Part shown: positions 33,663 to 40,909 of the stretch, piece after piece
Numbering within the stretch: position 1 is the first letter of the stretch
Layout: every line of letters starts with the position of its first letter
Source of the DNA: a virus
IMG/VR virus record: IMGVR_UViG_3300035698_003486
Span: 1 to 54,645 of that record
Length of the DNA stretch: 54,645 bases
Direction: 5' to 3' (one strand)
Notes under the pieces: model-generated
Told to the model about the DNA's origin: nothing
Seen by the model: the letters and a program-made list of their open reading frames with translations, nothing else
Databases searched by the model: none
Program-made: the position numbers and the translations under genes

Positions 33663-34533
33663 GAATAAGGTCCCACAAGGCTTCAACTGCATAGTCGGGA
33701 TTTTCATAGACAAGGCATTCTAGCTGGGCCATCGACAGTGCCGCAAGAGCATTGAAATCCACGGTTGCAGTAACATCAATGAGAACAGTGGCATCCTCTT
33801 TGGTATCTTCCGAAGTCGGCTCCTTCATATTGTCATTCTTGTAATCGTCCGCATCGTAGCCCCAATCATCCTGTCCGTAGTAGCTACCCCGGCCATCGGC
33901 TCGATAAGAGTATCCACCCAGATGCCTAGTGGTGTATGCAGACTTGTCAGAGGGGTCAGTGAAGGCATAGGTGTTTGAGAGCCAGCAGCCCCCATACTTT
34001 TCTGCGGAAGTGCCGGAAGTCCTGTTAATAATGATGGGTTCTTTGGTGTCCCCACGCATAATCAGGAACTTATTGTTGGTGCCGATCATGTCACCAAGAA
34101 TGTTCTGGAACTTCTCGTCGTAAACGAGGTCGGGGTCTTTCGCTAGAAGGGGTCGCAAGAAGGCTTCGATGAAGTGCCAAGTATCCGACTTGGAAGAGTC
34201 TACCTCATTGACGCAACTCAGGACGCCGTTGTGCATCATGTACATATCGAGGCCGTGCTCATCCTTACTCAGGATTTGGTAAGGGTGCACATTCTCCAAG
34301 TCGATGTGTCCGTGGGTCTTCATACGCCAATGGAAGGCCGCATTGCGGTCCTTGAAAGCCGGTAGCATCTTCTCAATCTCGGAGGATGAGGTAGGCTGTA
34401 CCTTATTGAGATAGATTGTGTCATCCTCATTGGACAGCATGATGCCGAAGCCGTCCCTGTTCCGGGCAAAGGTGGAGAGAAGGAGGCGACTTGGGAACTC
34501 GATACCTGCGGGTTTATAGGCAATGAGACACAT
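33652..34533 (-). CDS. Class II glutamine amidotransferase-like protein
   Basis: 293 aa. Cys2 right after the initiator Met is the N-terminal nucleophile (MCLIAYKPAG); RNRDGFGI, HWRMKTHGHIDLENVHPY and MMHNGVL match the substrate-binding loops of class II (Ntn) glutamine amidotransferases of the YafJ type. It would release ammonia from glutamine. The tail (residues about 215-293) is acidic and unlike the family. It is 3 bp from an amidoligase gene, a pairing seen in predicted phage peptide-modification operons. Confidence 0.85.
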   Translation of the reverse strand: MCLIAYKPAGIEFPSRLLLSTFARNRDGFGIMLSNEDDTIYLNKVQPTSSSEIEKMLPAFKDRNAAFHWRMKTHGHIDLENVHPYQILSKDEHGLDMYMMHNGVLSCVNEVDSSKSDTWHFIEAFLRPLLAKDPDLVYDEKFQNILGDMIGTNNKFLIMRGDTKEPIIINRTSGTSAEKYGGCWLSNTYAFTDPSDKSAYTTRHLGGYSYRADGRGSYYGQDDWGYDADDYKNDNMKEPTSEDTKEDATVLIDVTATVDFNALAALSMAQLECLVYENPDYAVEALWDLIHGA

Positions 34534-34536
34534 ATG

Positions 34537-35565
34537 TTAGTCCTCTAGGCTTAAGTCAGTTTCTGCAATGAAACGCTTGACTGCGGTGGGGTACTTGGCG
34601 TAATTCTTCTGATTGAGGAAGTAACACAAGTAGTAATACTTGTTCTCATGCTTGTGCAGCCACTTCAAGAATTCCGTGTAAGAGAGGCTGTTGTGCGAAA
34701 TGCCCACTTCCCGACTGAATTCCAGAGAGGCATAGATGAACTCCAAGTTCTTCATGAAGCCTAGAGTGGCAATGTTGCCCCGGAAGATGCGACATTCAAG
34801 GGTGGGGCCTTTGTCGAAGTTGATTGCCGAGTATTTCCCGTTCTCTCCTACAGGGTTTGCAAAGTTGTACCTGTCTTGGGCCGAACACCAACGAGCACCC
34901 CGGATGTTACGACCTGCAATAGTTGCAATGAAGTCGTTATTCTCTGGGGTATTGATGAAGGTTGCCCACTTGTACTCGTGCGCCTTTACGGAAGGACCGA
35001 AGAAGGCTTTGCGATCTACGTGAATGTGAATACCACACTGTTGATTGGGGGCATTCCATGATCGTACAGAGGCACGCAACTTGGGGAGTACTTTCTTCCA
35101 CGCTACTTTATGGAAGGCCATTGAAGCAGGCGCAGTCACAATCTCGAAGCCGTCATCAAGAGAGCCATCATGCTTGAAGATACAGTAGCCCAGTTCCTTA
35201 TAGAGGTCATCAAGGATGGGCTGCCGCTGCCGTTCCGAGGGAAGAGCTTTCCAAGCAAGCTCAAGTTCGATACCTGTATAGACAGGATTATTCTCTTTGG
35301 GGAGCTTGTAGAAATCAGGGAAATATTGGCGAACATCAGCATTATAGCGCATGATGCTGCTGTGTCCCCTTCTGGGATGTTCACATCCTGAAGAGCCACA
35401 GGGGGCAGGATTTCCGCAACCGCAGATAGCGGTGGTCGGTTGTGGGATAGTCAGGCTTAAGTTGTTGTAGCAGTCGTGGCAGTAGGTGCTACCCTCGTGG
35501 AAGATAAGGTATTCAGAGGCATCCTCTTCTTCGTAGAAATCTTCGCAGTTGTCGCATTCGGGCAT
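34537..35565 (-). CDS. Amidoligase (GCS2-like) with N-terminal zinc ribbon
   Basis: 342 aa. N-terminal cysteines C4, C7, C29, C32 form a zinc ribbon, followed by a second cluster (C48, C50, C56, C61). The catalytic region has GIELELAW, HDGSLDDGFEIVTAP, CGIHIHVDR and TLECRIFRG, the pattern of amidoligase_2/glutamine-synthetase-fold ligases that link amino groups to carboxylates. With the adjacent amidotransferase it may amidate or add amino acids to a peptide or protein. The upstream frame overlaps its 5' end by 109 bp. Confidence 0.8.
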   Translation of the reverse strand: MPECDNCEDFYEEEDASEYLIFHEGSTYCHDCYNNLSLTIPQPTTAICGCGNPAPCGSSGCEHPRRGHSSIMRYNADVRQYFPDFYKLPKENNPVYTGIELELAWKALPSERQRQPILDDLYKELGYCIFKHDGSLDDGFEIVTAPASMAFHKVAWKKVLPKLRASVRSWNAPNQQCGIHIHVDRKAFFGPSVKAHEYKWATFINTPENNDFIATIAGRNIRGARWCSAQDRYNFANPVGENGKYSAINFDKGPTLECRIFRGNIATLGFMKNLEFIYASLEFSREVGISHNSLSYTEFLKWLHKHENKYYYLCYFLNQKNYAKYPTAVKRFIAETDLSLED

Positions 35566-35945
35566 TTGGGGAGTTCCTCGGAGTTGTTCCAGTTGATTAT
35601 CAGGAGTTTAGGATTGGGCGTGTCTAATAGCATACCGCTGTATTTTATTGCACTTTCCCATTCTTCAATTTCATCCTTGTAGTCCTGCATCCTAATTATA
35701 CGTGTAATTAGACACTGAAAAGAAGACAGTCCATCGTATAAAGGATAAGAGCCAGAGGGACAAGGAAGGGTAGTGAAATTTGCTTCCTTCAGGAGGGTGT
35801 GCATCCATCGTGAGTTAACTTCTTTGCAGGCCCTGTAGCCGACTTCGCCAGGAGTTACAAATGGCGGATAGAGTATCCGATGCACGCTCCATGCGTCTTT
35901 AGAGGCCATCCATAGAGGTTCAGATACACAAAGATATAAGGTCAT
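35457..35945 (-). CDS. Hypothetical protein
   Basis: 162 aa from ATG 35945 (TAATG with previous stop). No family recognised. The last 36 codons lie inside the amidoligase gene in another frame and look like shadow sequence (ending VAPTATTATTT), so the functional part may end near residue 126, with a lost stop or frameshift. Confidence 0.55.
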   Translation of the reverse strand: MTLYLCVSEPLWMASKDAWSVHRILYPPFVTPGEVGYRACKEVNSRWMHTLLKEANFTTLPCPSGSYPLYDGLSSFQCLITRIIRMQDYKDEIEEWESAIKYSGMLLDTPNPKLLIINWNNSEELPKCPNATTAKISTKKRMPLNTLSSTRVAPTATTATTT

Positions 35946-36301
35946 TAGATTCGCATCCCCCAAGGATTCAGGAGTAGGACTTTATTTTCTAAGGAACTGG
36001 GAGCACGTATTCCATAATGTGTGTAAATTCTGTACATTATGTCTGGAAGAGTATTAAGCGGCATACTATTCTTGAATTCCAGATTTGTATAAGGGTCTTG
36101 GCTTAACTCATAATAATTCTGGATATCTGTATTGGTAACTAATCTTGCTGAGGTACACGCACGAGATATAACGTCTCGTGCTAGATTGTTGTAAGCGAAT
36201 ACACCTCTGTATTTGAAAGGGTAAGCTAAGGCGTATATGAGGAAGGGATGTAGAGGTGGGGTACGTAGGGCACGAGGGTGAATGAAGTATGCTGAAATCA
36301 T
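35945..36301 (-). CDS. Hypothetical protein, first gene of minus-strand array
   Basis: 118 aa; ATG 36301, directly downstream of the minus-strand promoter. No family recognised; ends NKVLLLNPWG. Confidence 0.55.
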   Translation of the reverse strand: MISAYFIHPRALRTPPLHPFLIYALAYPFKYRGVFAYNNLARDVISRACTSARLVTNTDIQNYYELSQDPYTNLEFKNSMPLNTLPDIMYRIYTHYGIRAPSSLENKVLLLNPWGMRI

Positions 36302-36343
36302 GGGGACCTTCAGGTGAATTAGGGTCGGGATCGGGCTGCCAGC

Positions 36344-36372
36344 ATCCTACACCGCCGGGCCGAGCCTGTCAA
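36344..36372 (-). promoter_or_regulatory. Promoter of long minus-strand operon
   Basis: Minus strand TTGACA (36372-36367), 17-bp GC-rich spacer, TAGGAT (36349-36344). Lies about 43 bp before the first ATG at 36301. The surrounding 36,300-36,510 region is non-coding, GC-rich and separates divergent operons. Confidence 0.65.
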
Positions 36373-36510
36373 GTCGGCGGCTAAACCGTTGTTTTTGCTG
36401 GGTTTTTCGTGTTCGGTTGCAAAACTGGTCGGGCCGCTCGCCTCGCCGGGAGAAGAAAACCGCGCGAACCTTGGGGCATTAGGTCTTTACAGATCACGCG
36501 ACTATTGTGG

Positions 36511-36640
36511 CGTACGCTCTCTCTCTCCCTCGTGGGAAATTAAGGTGTGGTACATTAGGTAATGTGGCCCCGGTGGCGGCGCGGCAGGCCAAACCCCATT
36601 TGTGTGAGGCAGGGCAAGCCCGCCCCGCTATTAGGGAGTA
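36511..36640 (+). promoter_or_regulatory. Repeated leader element, copy 1
   Basis: CTCTCTCTCT (about 36,517), then CCCCGGTGGC (36568-36577), exactly 17 nt, then CCCAT (36595) and a later GGGC. The same order occurs at 39,018 and 39,533. TGGCC...GGCCA and GGGC-AA-GCCC can form hairpins. Followed by an SD and ATG 36645. Confidence 0.6.
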
Positions 36641-36644
36641 CGTA

Positions 36645-36890
36645 ATGATGTTTGATAAGAGCTTCACCTACCCAAAGTACAGCCTATTCAGCGAAATGCG
36701 AAAAGAGATTCGCAAGATGCAGAAGATGGGCGAGTATTTTGTGGTGCCTGCTTGGCAAGTTATGGCCTATGCAGGTGTCCGTTCTTCGGCGTACATTGCT
36801 GCTGTGTACGAATGCAAGAAAGTTTCCACAAGGAAGCAGCCTGATGGCACGCTTCGTGTCTATTTCCGGGAGGAAAGAAAATGCAAGTAG
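36645..36890 (+). CDS. Hypothetical protein
   Basis: 81 aa from ATG 36645 (AGGGAG at 7 nt). Longer frame to 36507 runs through the leader element and is rejected. Basic, helix-rich: MRKEIRKMQKMGEYFVVPAWQVMAYAGVRSSAYIAAVYECKK, resembling a small winged-helix or ribbon DNA-binding protein, but unproven. Confidence 0.6.
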   Translation: MMFDKSFTYPKYSLFSEMRKEIRKMQKMGEYFVVPAWQVMAYAGVRSSAYIAAVYECKKVSTRKQPDGTLRVYFREERKCK

Positions 36891-37153
36891 TCGGTACGGC
36901 TGGCAAGTTCAAGTATGTCAGGCCCGGTGGTTCCCTGTCGATCAGTTCCTTCCAGACGAGGGAGGAAGCTGAGGAAATTGGGGCCAAGATGGAGGCTTTG
37001 ATGGATGAGGAGTACTTGACGAAGATTCTGGGATTGCGTAAGGATGATCCCAGAAATGCTGCGGTCTTCGCCAAGTATCCCTTGAAGAAGGTTGAGAAGG
37101 TGAAGGCCAAGGTGAAGTACCGCTTTGGCTGGTTTGTAGTGGGAGAGGGTTAA
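36881..37153 (+). CDS. Hypothetical protein
   Basis: 90 aa, basic C-terminus (KKVEKVKAKVKYRFGWFVV). Ends in TAATG with the next gene. No motif recognised. Confidence 0.55.
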   Translation: MQVVGTAGKFKYVRPGGSLSISSFQTREEAEEIGAKMEALMDEEYLTKILGLRKDDPRNAAVFAKYPLKKVEKVKAKVKYRFGWFVVGEG

Positions 37154-37332
37154 TGCAGATCACGACAAGTGAGTCGGTAACGACCACAGTGACGGTTACG
37201 CTGCCGCCGTCTGTGGTGGAGTTGATTCGGAAGCAGCACACTTTGACTGATGCCATGGAGGTGCTGAGGATGCGGTATCCTGATGGCGGCTTTCGGAGCC
37301 TATACGAGACGGTTAAGGCCCTGAGGGGCTGA
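37153..37332 (+). CDS. Small hypothetical protein
   Basis: 59 aa; starts in TAATG. Thr-rich beta N-terminus (TTTVTVTLPPSVVELIRK) then helices, with VVELIRKQHTLTDAMEVLRMR; the layout recalls ribbon-helix-helix proteins. Too short for confident assignment. Confidence 0.5.
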   Translation: MQITTSESVTTTVTVTLPPSVVELIRKQHTLTDAMEVLRMRYPDGGFRSLYETVKALRG

Positions 37333-37396
37333 GTGGTGGTCCTGAGCACGACTTGAAAAGGCTCGCATTTCAACACTAGTGTCAAGGAGACACAAA

Positions 37397-37615
37397 ATGC
37401 CTGTCATTCAGAATAAGAATATCCGCAACGGCCTCGATGCCATCGGATTTGGGCATAAGGCCCATGAGATGAGTGAAGATGAGGGCTTTGCCCGTCTGGG
37501 AAGTGCTTTCCAGTTGGCCAGTAAGGGAAATGCACGTGTTGTGCAGACTCCTGCTGAGTACAAGAAGGGCAAGATGGTGCCCAAGGGCATGAAGATCATC
37601 TATCGGGTGAAATGA
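37397..37615 (+). CDS. Small hypothetical protein
   Basis: 72 aa from ATG 37397 with AAGGAG at 7 nt. Basic (pI high by eye), KKGKMVPKGMKIIYRVK at the end. Function unknown. Confidence 0.55.
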   Translation: MPVIQNKNIRNGLDAIGFGHKAHEMSEDEGFARLGSAFQLASKGNARVVQTPAEYKKGKMVPKGMKIIYRVK

Positions 37616-37620
37616 AATAA

Positions 37621-37695
37621 ATGAGCGATCACACACTTCTCTGGATCATTGTTATGGGGGTCGCCTTTATTGTCGGCTTTCTCGTATCCAGATGA
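37621..37695 (+). CDS. 24-aa membrane peptide
   Basis: Short polar N-terminus then LLWIIVMGVAFIVGFLV, one membrane segment. Overlaps the next ATG (ATGA). Confidence 0.45.
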   Translation: MSDHTLLWIIVMGVAFIVGFLVSR

Positions 37696-37796
37696 CACGC
37701 CGCAGAAGGCTTGAAGATTTGGAGCTTAGGTGGTACGAGTGGGCACTTCTAGTGTTCGCTTGTGCTGCCTTCGGCTTCATACTTAATTTCATCTAA
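37692..37796 (+). CDS. 34-aa membrane peptide
   Basis: Basic N-terminus (TRRRRLEDLELRW) then one membrane segment (ALLVFACAAFGFILNFI). ATGA overlap with the preceding peptide gene; the pair mirrors that at 25,487-25,674. Confidence 0.45.
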   Translation: MTRRRRLEDLELRWYEWALLVFACAAFGFILNFI

Positions 37797-37807
37797 AGGG
37801 GATGTAA

Positions 37808-37996
37808 ATGCACAAGTACCATGTTGGTCAAGTAGTTGTTGATGGGATGGGGGACCGTATGAGAATTACGGGGCTGTTCCAGAAGGATGAAGTGTATATT
37901 GCTGCATGTGTTGAGAAGGTGTGGTGCAGTGACAAGAAGAAGGGCTTGCTGTACCCCATGAATGATGCAAGGAAACTGGCCAATGTTAAGGGCTAG
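37808..37996 (+). CDS. Small hypothetical protein
   Basis: 62 aa, SD AAGGGG. Small beta-barrel-like pattern (YHVGQVVVDGMGDRMRITGLFQKDEVYIAACVE). Function unknown. Confidence 0.55.
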   Translation: MHKYHVGQVVVDGMGDRMRITGLFQKDEVYIAACVEKVWCSDKKKGLLYPMNDARKLANVKG

Positions 37997-38225
37997 TTAC
38001 AAGGTGCCCGGCTTTACTGGGTACATGGGCCAGACCTTCACACAGGAATTGCGGCATATCAATGAGAATGGCGCACCTGAGGCCTTGAGGGATAGTCTGC
38101 ACAGTGTCTCCAACACCATCTTCGAGATGGCTGGATGCGACAAGGTGAAGTTCTGGAATCACAATGATGTACTTGTGGCTGTTGCCACGAGGCAAATCAC
38201 AGTCAAAATGGAGATGGTACAATGA
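37983..38225 (+). CDS. Small hypothetical protein
   Basis: 80 aa from ATG 37983, overlapping the previous gene by 14 bp; longer frame from 37962 possible. Ends in ATGA overlap with the next gene. Function unknown. Confidence 0.5.
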   Translation: MLRASYKVPGFTGYMGQTFTQELRHINENGAPEALRDSLHSVSNTIFEMAGCDKVKFWNHNDVLVAVATRQITVKMEMVQ

Positions 38226-38998
38226 CGCAAGTTCTGAAGTTTGAGACGGTGGCCCGCAATGCCATGGCGGCTCTCTTTGAAGGCAAGTTGGGTATTCAGT
38301 TGGGGGTTGATGAGTGCCTCTATGAGTACACCAAAGAGGGCAAGGTAGTGGGCCACTGTGCTATTGGTAGCTCATTGAATGAGGCGACAATGAATGCTAT
38401 GCGCTCGCCCTTTGTTGGTGAGGGTCCCGATATGATGGAACAGCCATTGTCGTATCTTTGGATCAATACGATTTCTGCGAGTGACGAGGACAAGCCGAAG
38501 TTGGCGAAGTTGCAGTCCTACCACGACTGTCTTGTCACGAGTGATACGCCCGTTGAGGTGAAGGTGGAGAAGATGCGGGATTACTTGAGGGGAGTGTTGG
38601 GTACTCAGGTGATTACTTGGGAGGAATTTTTGAAGGCCAACAAAGAGGCATTGTTTGATGGCCGCTTGGCACTCATGCATGAAGAGTACGAAGAGTGCAG
38701 TTACACTTATGAAGGTAGTAAGGCACGGTGCGCTGTCGGTACTGTCTTGACTGACGATACCATCATGAAGATGGATAGTTCAGCGGCAGATGAGGACAAC
38801 ATGAAGAATTGCCCTATTACTGGAGATGTGGTTGCAATGCTTGAGAAGAGAGGCTTTGTGGCCTTCGAGAATGACAGGGTGAGGGACAGGATTATACTGT
38901 TGCAGAAGATGCATGACACTCTGTTGCAGAATAGTGTGCTGTCAACCTCTGACAAGAGGATGATGTTCGAGAGCCTCTTGCAGGAAGTGGAGTACTAA
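38222..38998 (+). CDS. CAIG-family protein, tandem two-module
   Basis: 258 aa made of two diverged halves. Module 1: C-LYEYTKEGKVVGHCAIGSSL ... KLQSYHDCL. Module 2: C-SYTYEGSKARCAVGTVL ... LQKMHDTLL. Each has C-x-Y, [RH]CA[IV]G and LQ-x2-HD at similar spacing; the single module at 30,247-30,612 (minus strand) has the same. Function unknown; the invariant C and HD could form a metal or catalytic site. Confidence 0.65.
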   Translation: MTQVLKFETVARNAMAALFEGKLGIQLGVDECLYEYTKEGKVVGHCAIGSSLNEATMNAMRSPFVGEGPDMMEQPLSYLWINTISASDEDKPKLAKLQSYHDCLVTSDTPVEVKVEKMRDYLRGVLGTQVITWEEFLKANKEALFDGRLALMHEEYEECSYTYEGSKARCAVGTVLTDDTIMKMDSSAADEDNMKNCPITGDVVAMLEKRGFVAFENDRVRDRIILLQKMHDTLLQNSVLSTSDKRMMFESLLQEVEY

Positions 38999-39017
38999 CG
39001 CTTAACTTATCGAAGCC

Positions 39018-39111
39018 CGTTCTCTCTCTGGTAATGTGGGTGTGAGGGTGCCCCGGTGGCAATTTAGCCGGGGTATCCCCATATCTTGTGGGACGGCGAC
39101 TAAACCCTAAC
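39018..39111 (+). promoter_or_regulatory. Repeated leader element, copy 2
   Basis: TCTCTCTCTGG (39021-39031), CCCCGGTGGC (39051-39060), 17 nt, CCCAT (39078). CCCCGG pairs with CCGGGG (hairpin at 39051-39075), and CCC...GGG forms a second stem. Starts 20 bp after the stop of the CAIG gene and precedes ATG 39124. Confidence 0.65.
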
Positions 39112-39123
39112 AACAGAGTTATC

Positions 39124-39450
39124 ATGAAAAACGCAACATGCTACATTACTGATGGTTTTGGCTTTCGGGCTGTTACTGACTATGAGTTGTTTTCGGGAAT
39201 TGACAAGAGGAAAGATGGCCTGCTTGTCAGTGTTGTGGCCTTGAAAGAGCCTAATGGACAGGTGATGGTGCTGACAAGTGGGATTCATGCCAGTAAGATT
39301 GCGGCAGTCAAGTGGGCTGCATTGACTTGCCAGAAGATTCGCAAGGAGGGTTTCCGGGATGATGGGACTTTTATTGACGTGCCTGATTATTATAGTCAGG
39401 TGATGTCCGTTAGTCCACATCTTGGGGCTATCTATGGATGGAAGGACTAA
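39124..39450 (+). CDS. Hypothetical protein
   Basis: 108 aa from ATG 39124. Beta-alpha layout (CYITDGFGFRAVTDY...IHASKIAAVKWAALTCQKI). Between leader-element copies 2 and 3. Function unknown. Confidence 0.55.
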   Translation: MKNATCYITDGFGFRAVTDYELFSGIDKRKDGLLVSVVALKEPNGQVMVLTSGIHASKIAAVKWAALTCQKIRKEGFRDDGTFIDVPDYYSQVMSVSPHLGAIYGWKD

Positions 39451-39532
39451 ATATAGAGGACTTAGGGAGAGATAAAGTAAGTAATTGCTTGCTTTACTGT
39501 GGAGTGTGGCACTATGTCGAAGGGCTAGTGCT

Positions 39533-39620
39533 CATTCTCTCTCTGGAAAGGGGACCATGGGACTGCCCCGGTGGCAATCTGCCGCCAAGATGCCCATATC
39601 TGTTGAGAGCCGGGCAATCA
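39533..39620 (+). promoter_or_regulatory. Repeated leader element, copy 3
   Basis: TTCTCTCTCTGG (39535-39546), CCCCGGTGGC (39566-39575), 17 nt, CCCAT (39593), with GGTGGC/GCCGCC and GCCC/GGGC stems. Precedes ATG 39661. The 82 bp before it (39451-39532) hold no gene. Confidence 0.65.
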
Positions 39621-39660
39621 TGTTCGGCTTGAATGGCCATTGGCCAGAGGAACTGTCGTT

Positions 39661-39969
39661 ATGACAAAGTATCGTATGGTTATCGAAGGCGAGATGTCCG
39701 ATCTTCGGGTCGCCCATTTTAGCAAGATGCGTGACGGCAACAACAAGTGGATTGACGACAAGAGCAAGCCGCTTGACCCGCCGATGATCAACCTGCCCTA
39801 TCAGGCTCAAGGCGTCCTCACCTTCAGTGATGGGACCGAGCGTCCGGTCTTCAAAAAGGGCAACAATCTGGTCATCCCCTTGACTGACAATCCGGACAGG
39901 GGCACTAAGGCGCAGACCGGCACGGTTGATCCCAGCCTTGCCGCCTTCGCCGTTGCCAAGCGCAAGTAA
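39661..39969 (+). CDS. Hypothetical protein
   Basis: 102 aa from ATG 39661 (SD GAGGAA). Higher GC than neighbours. YRMVIEGEMSDLRVAHFSK and VLTFSDGTERPVFKKGNNLVIPL suggest a small beta protein. Function unknown. Confidence 0.6.
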   Translation: MTKYRMVIEGEMSDLRVAHFSKMRDGNNKWIDDKSKPLDPPMINLPYQAQGVLTFSDGTERPVFKKGNNLVIPLTDNPDRGTKAQTGTVDPSLAAFAVAKRK

Positions 39970-39984
39970 GGGGCATTTAGTGGA

Positions 39985-40068
39985 GCGCCATCTAGCAGCA
40001 ATGTTAGGTGGCGTTCTGCTAAGTGCCTGATATTAAAGGCATTTATTCCCCACCTTGAGAGGGGTGGG
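39985..40068 (+). terminator. Cluster of three terminator-like hairpins
   Basis: GCGCCATCT/AGGTGGCGT (39985-40014); TGCCT/AGGCA followed by TTTATT (40024-40046); CCCACC/GGTGGG (40049-40068) followed by a short purine-A run. They end the plus-strand operon. The second hairpin is also one copy of the 21-bp repeat family. Confidence 0.6.
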
Positions 40069-40149
40069 TGGAAAAATAGATGCGCTCTTAACTCCTAAAA
40101 GTAGGTGTCCAGCGATACTACCTTCTTCCCATATAAGTTAAGCACTTTC

Positions 40150-40179
40150 TTGACAACCTGCCAAATTCCATGATACAAT
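40150..40179 (+). promoter_or_regulatory. Sigma70-type promoter
   Basis: TTGACA (40150-40155), 18-bp spacer, TACAAT (40174-40179), 35 bp before ATG 40214. Confidence 0.7.
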
Positions 40180-40213
40180 ATAAGTGAAGCGTTGCAATTG
40201 AAAGGAAAACACA

Positions 40214-40621
40214 ATGCCCACAGCTATAAGTGAAGCGCCCCAATTACCCCTATCTGAAATCTTTGAGAAGTACGGACGCATCTACGTCTACAACTTTAAC
40301 AGGGACGTGCCCCACATCTCCATTGAAATCTCCCACCTAGACCCCCGCCTCCTAGAGTACAGTGGCACCATCAATCGCCACCGTTGGGTCTGCCGCACCA
40401 TCCGCCCCATGCGCACCTTCCTACAGAAGTACGGACGTGGCCACCCTCGCACCTCTGTGGCCCTAGCCTTCCTCAAGAAGAAGGACATGCCCTACACCAT
40501 CTGTCACCGCCTCAAGTACACCCCTGAGCAGCGAGCCGAACTCGTAGCCCTAGCCCACGCCGTTGATGACGCTCCCCTCCGCCCCAGTCTTGCGCTAAGT
40601 AGCGCACAGCTAACCCCTTGA
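40214..40621 (+). CDS. Hypothetical basic protein next to repeat region
   Basis: 135 aa, SD AAAGGA. Strong C in third codon position, unlike the neighbours. Arg/His-rich (NRHRWVCRTIRPMRTFLQKYGRGHPRTSVALAFLKKK), with a C-terminal helix (TPEQRAELVALAHAV). Its own promoter, basic nature and place beside direct repeats fit a DNA-binding or replication-initiation role, but no known fold is recognised. Confidence 0.6.
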   Translation: MPTAISEAPQLPLSEIFEKYGRIYVYNFNRDVPHISIEISHLDPRLLEYSGTINRHRWVCRTIRPMRTFLQKYGRGHPRTSVALAFLKKKDMPYTICHRLKYTPEQRAELVALAHAVDDAPLRPSLALSSAQLTP

Positions 40622-40641
40622 AACTAAAGGCTAATTAGGCG

Positions 40642-40909
40642 CTCCCTCACTAAAGTCACTAAAAACTCTTACAAACAGCACTGAAGAAACCCGCGTAACC
40701 CCTTGATAACATTGAACAATAAAAAAGTTAGTGAGTTTAGTGAGTTTAGTGACGATGCTTTTGTTTCTCTCTAGTATACTCTTACCTTCTTTTTACTAAG
40801 AACATAGCAAAAGTTCCCTCACTACCCACACTAAGCGCACGGTATTCAACAATATCAAGCACTTAGCTACCAATTCCTCAGTGTAGATGCAGTGAGTTTA
40901 GTGAGGGAG
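40642..40909. repeat. TTTAGTGAG repeats (iteron-like) with 19-bp inverted repeat
   Basis: AGTGAGTTTAGTGAGGGAG at 40891-40909 recurs inverted at 40642-40660 with one mismatch. Between them GTTAGTGAGTTTAGTGAG plus TTTAGTGACG (40727-40754) and weaker copies at 40815-40835. No gene overlaps. Candidate replication origin or regulator array. Confidence 0.65.

Noticed and set aside
35945-36301. Shared MPLNTL string between the two neighbouring proteins (35,457 and 35,945 genes)
   Set aside because: The codons differ and one copy is in the overlap shadow; coincidence is more likely than duplication.
36300-36510. GC-rich segment as a possible RNA gene
   Set aside because: Apart from the minus-strand promoter I could find no consistent structure, ORF or terminator.
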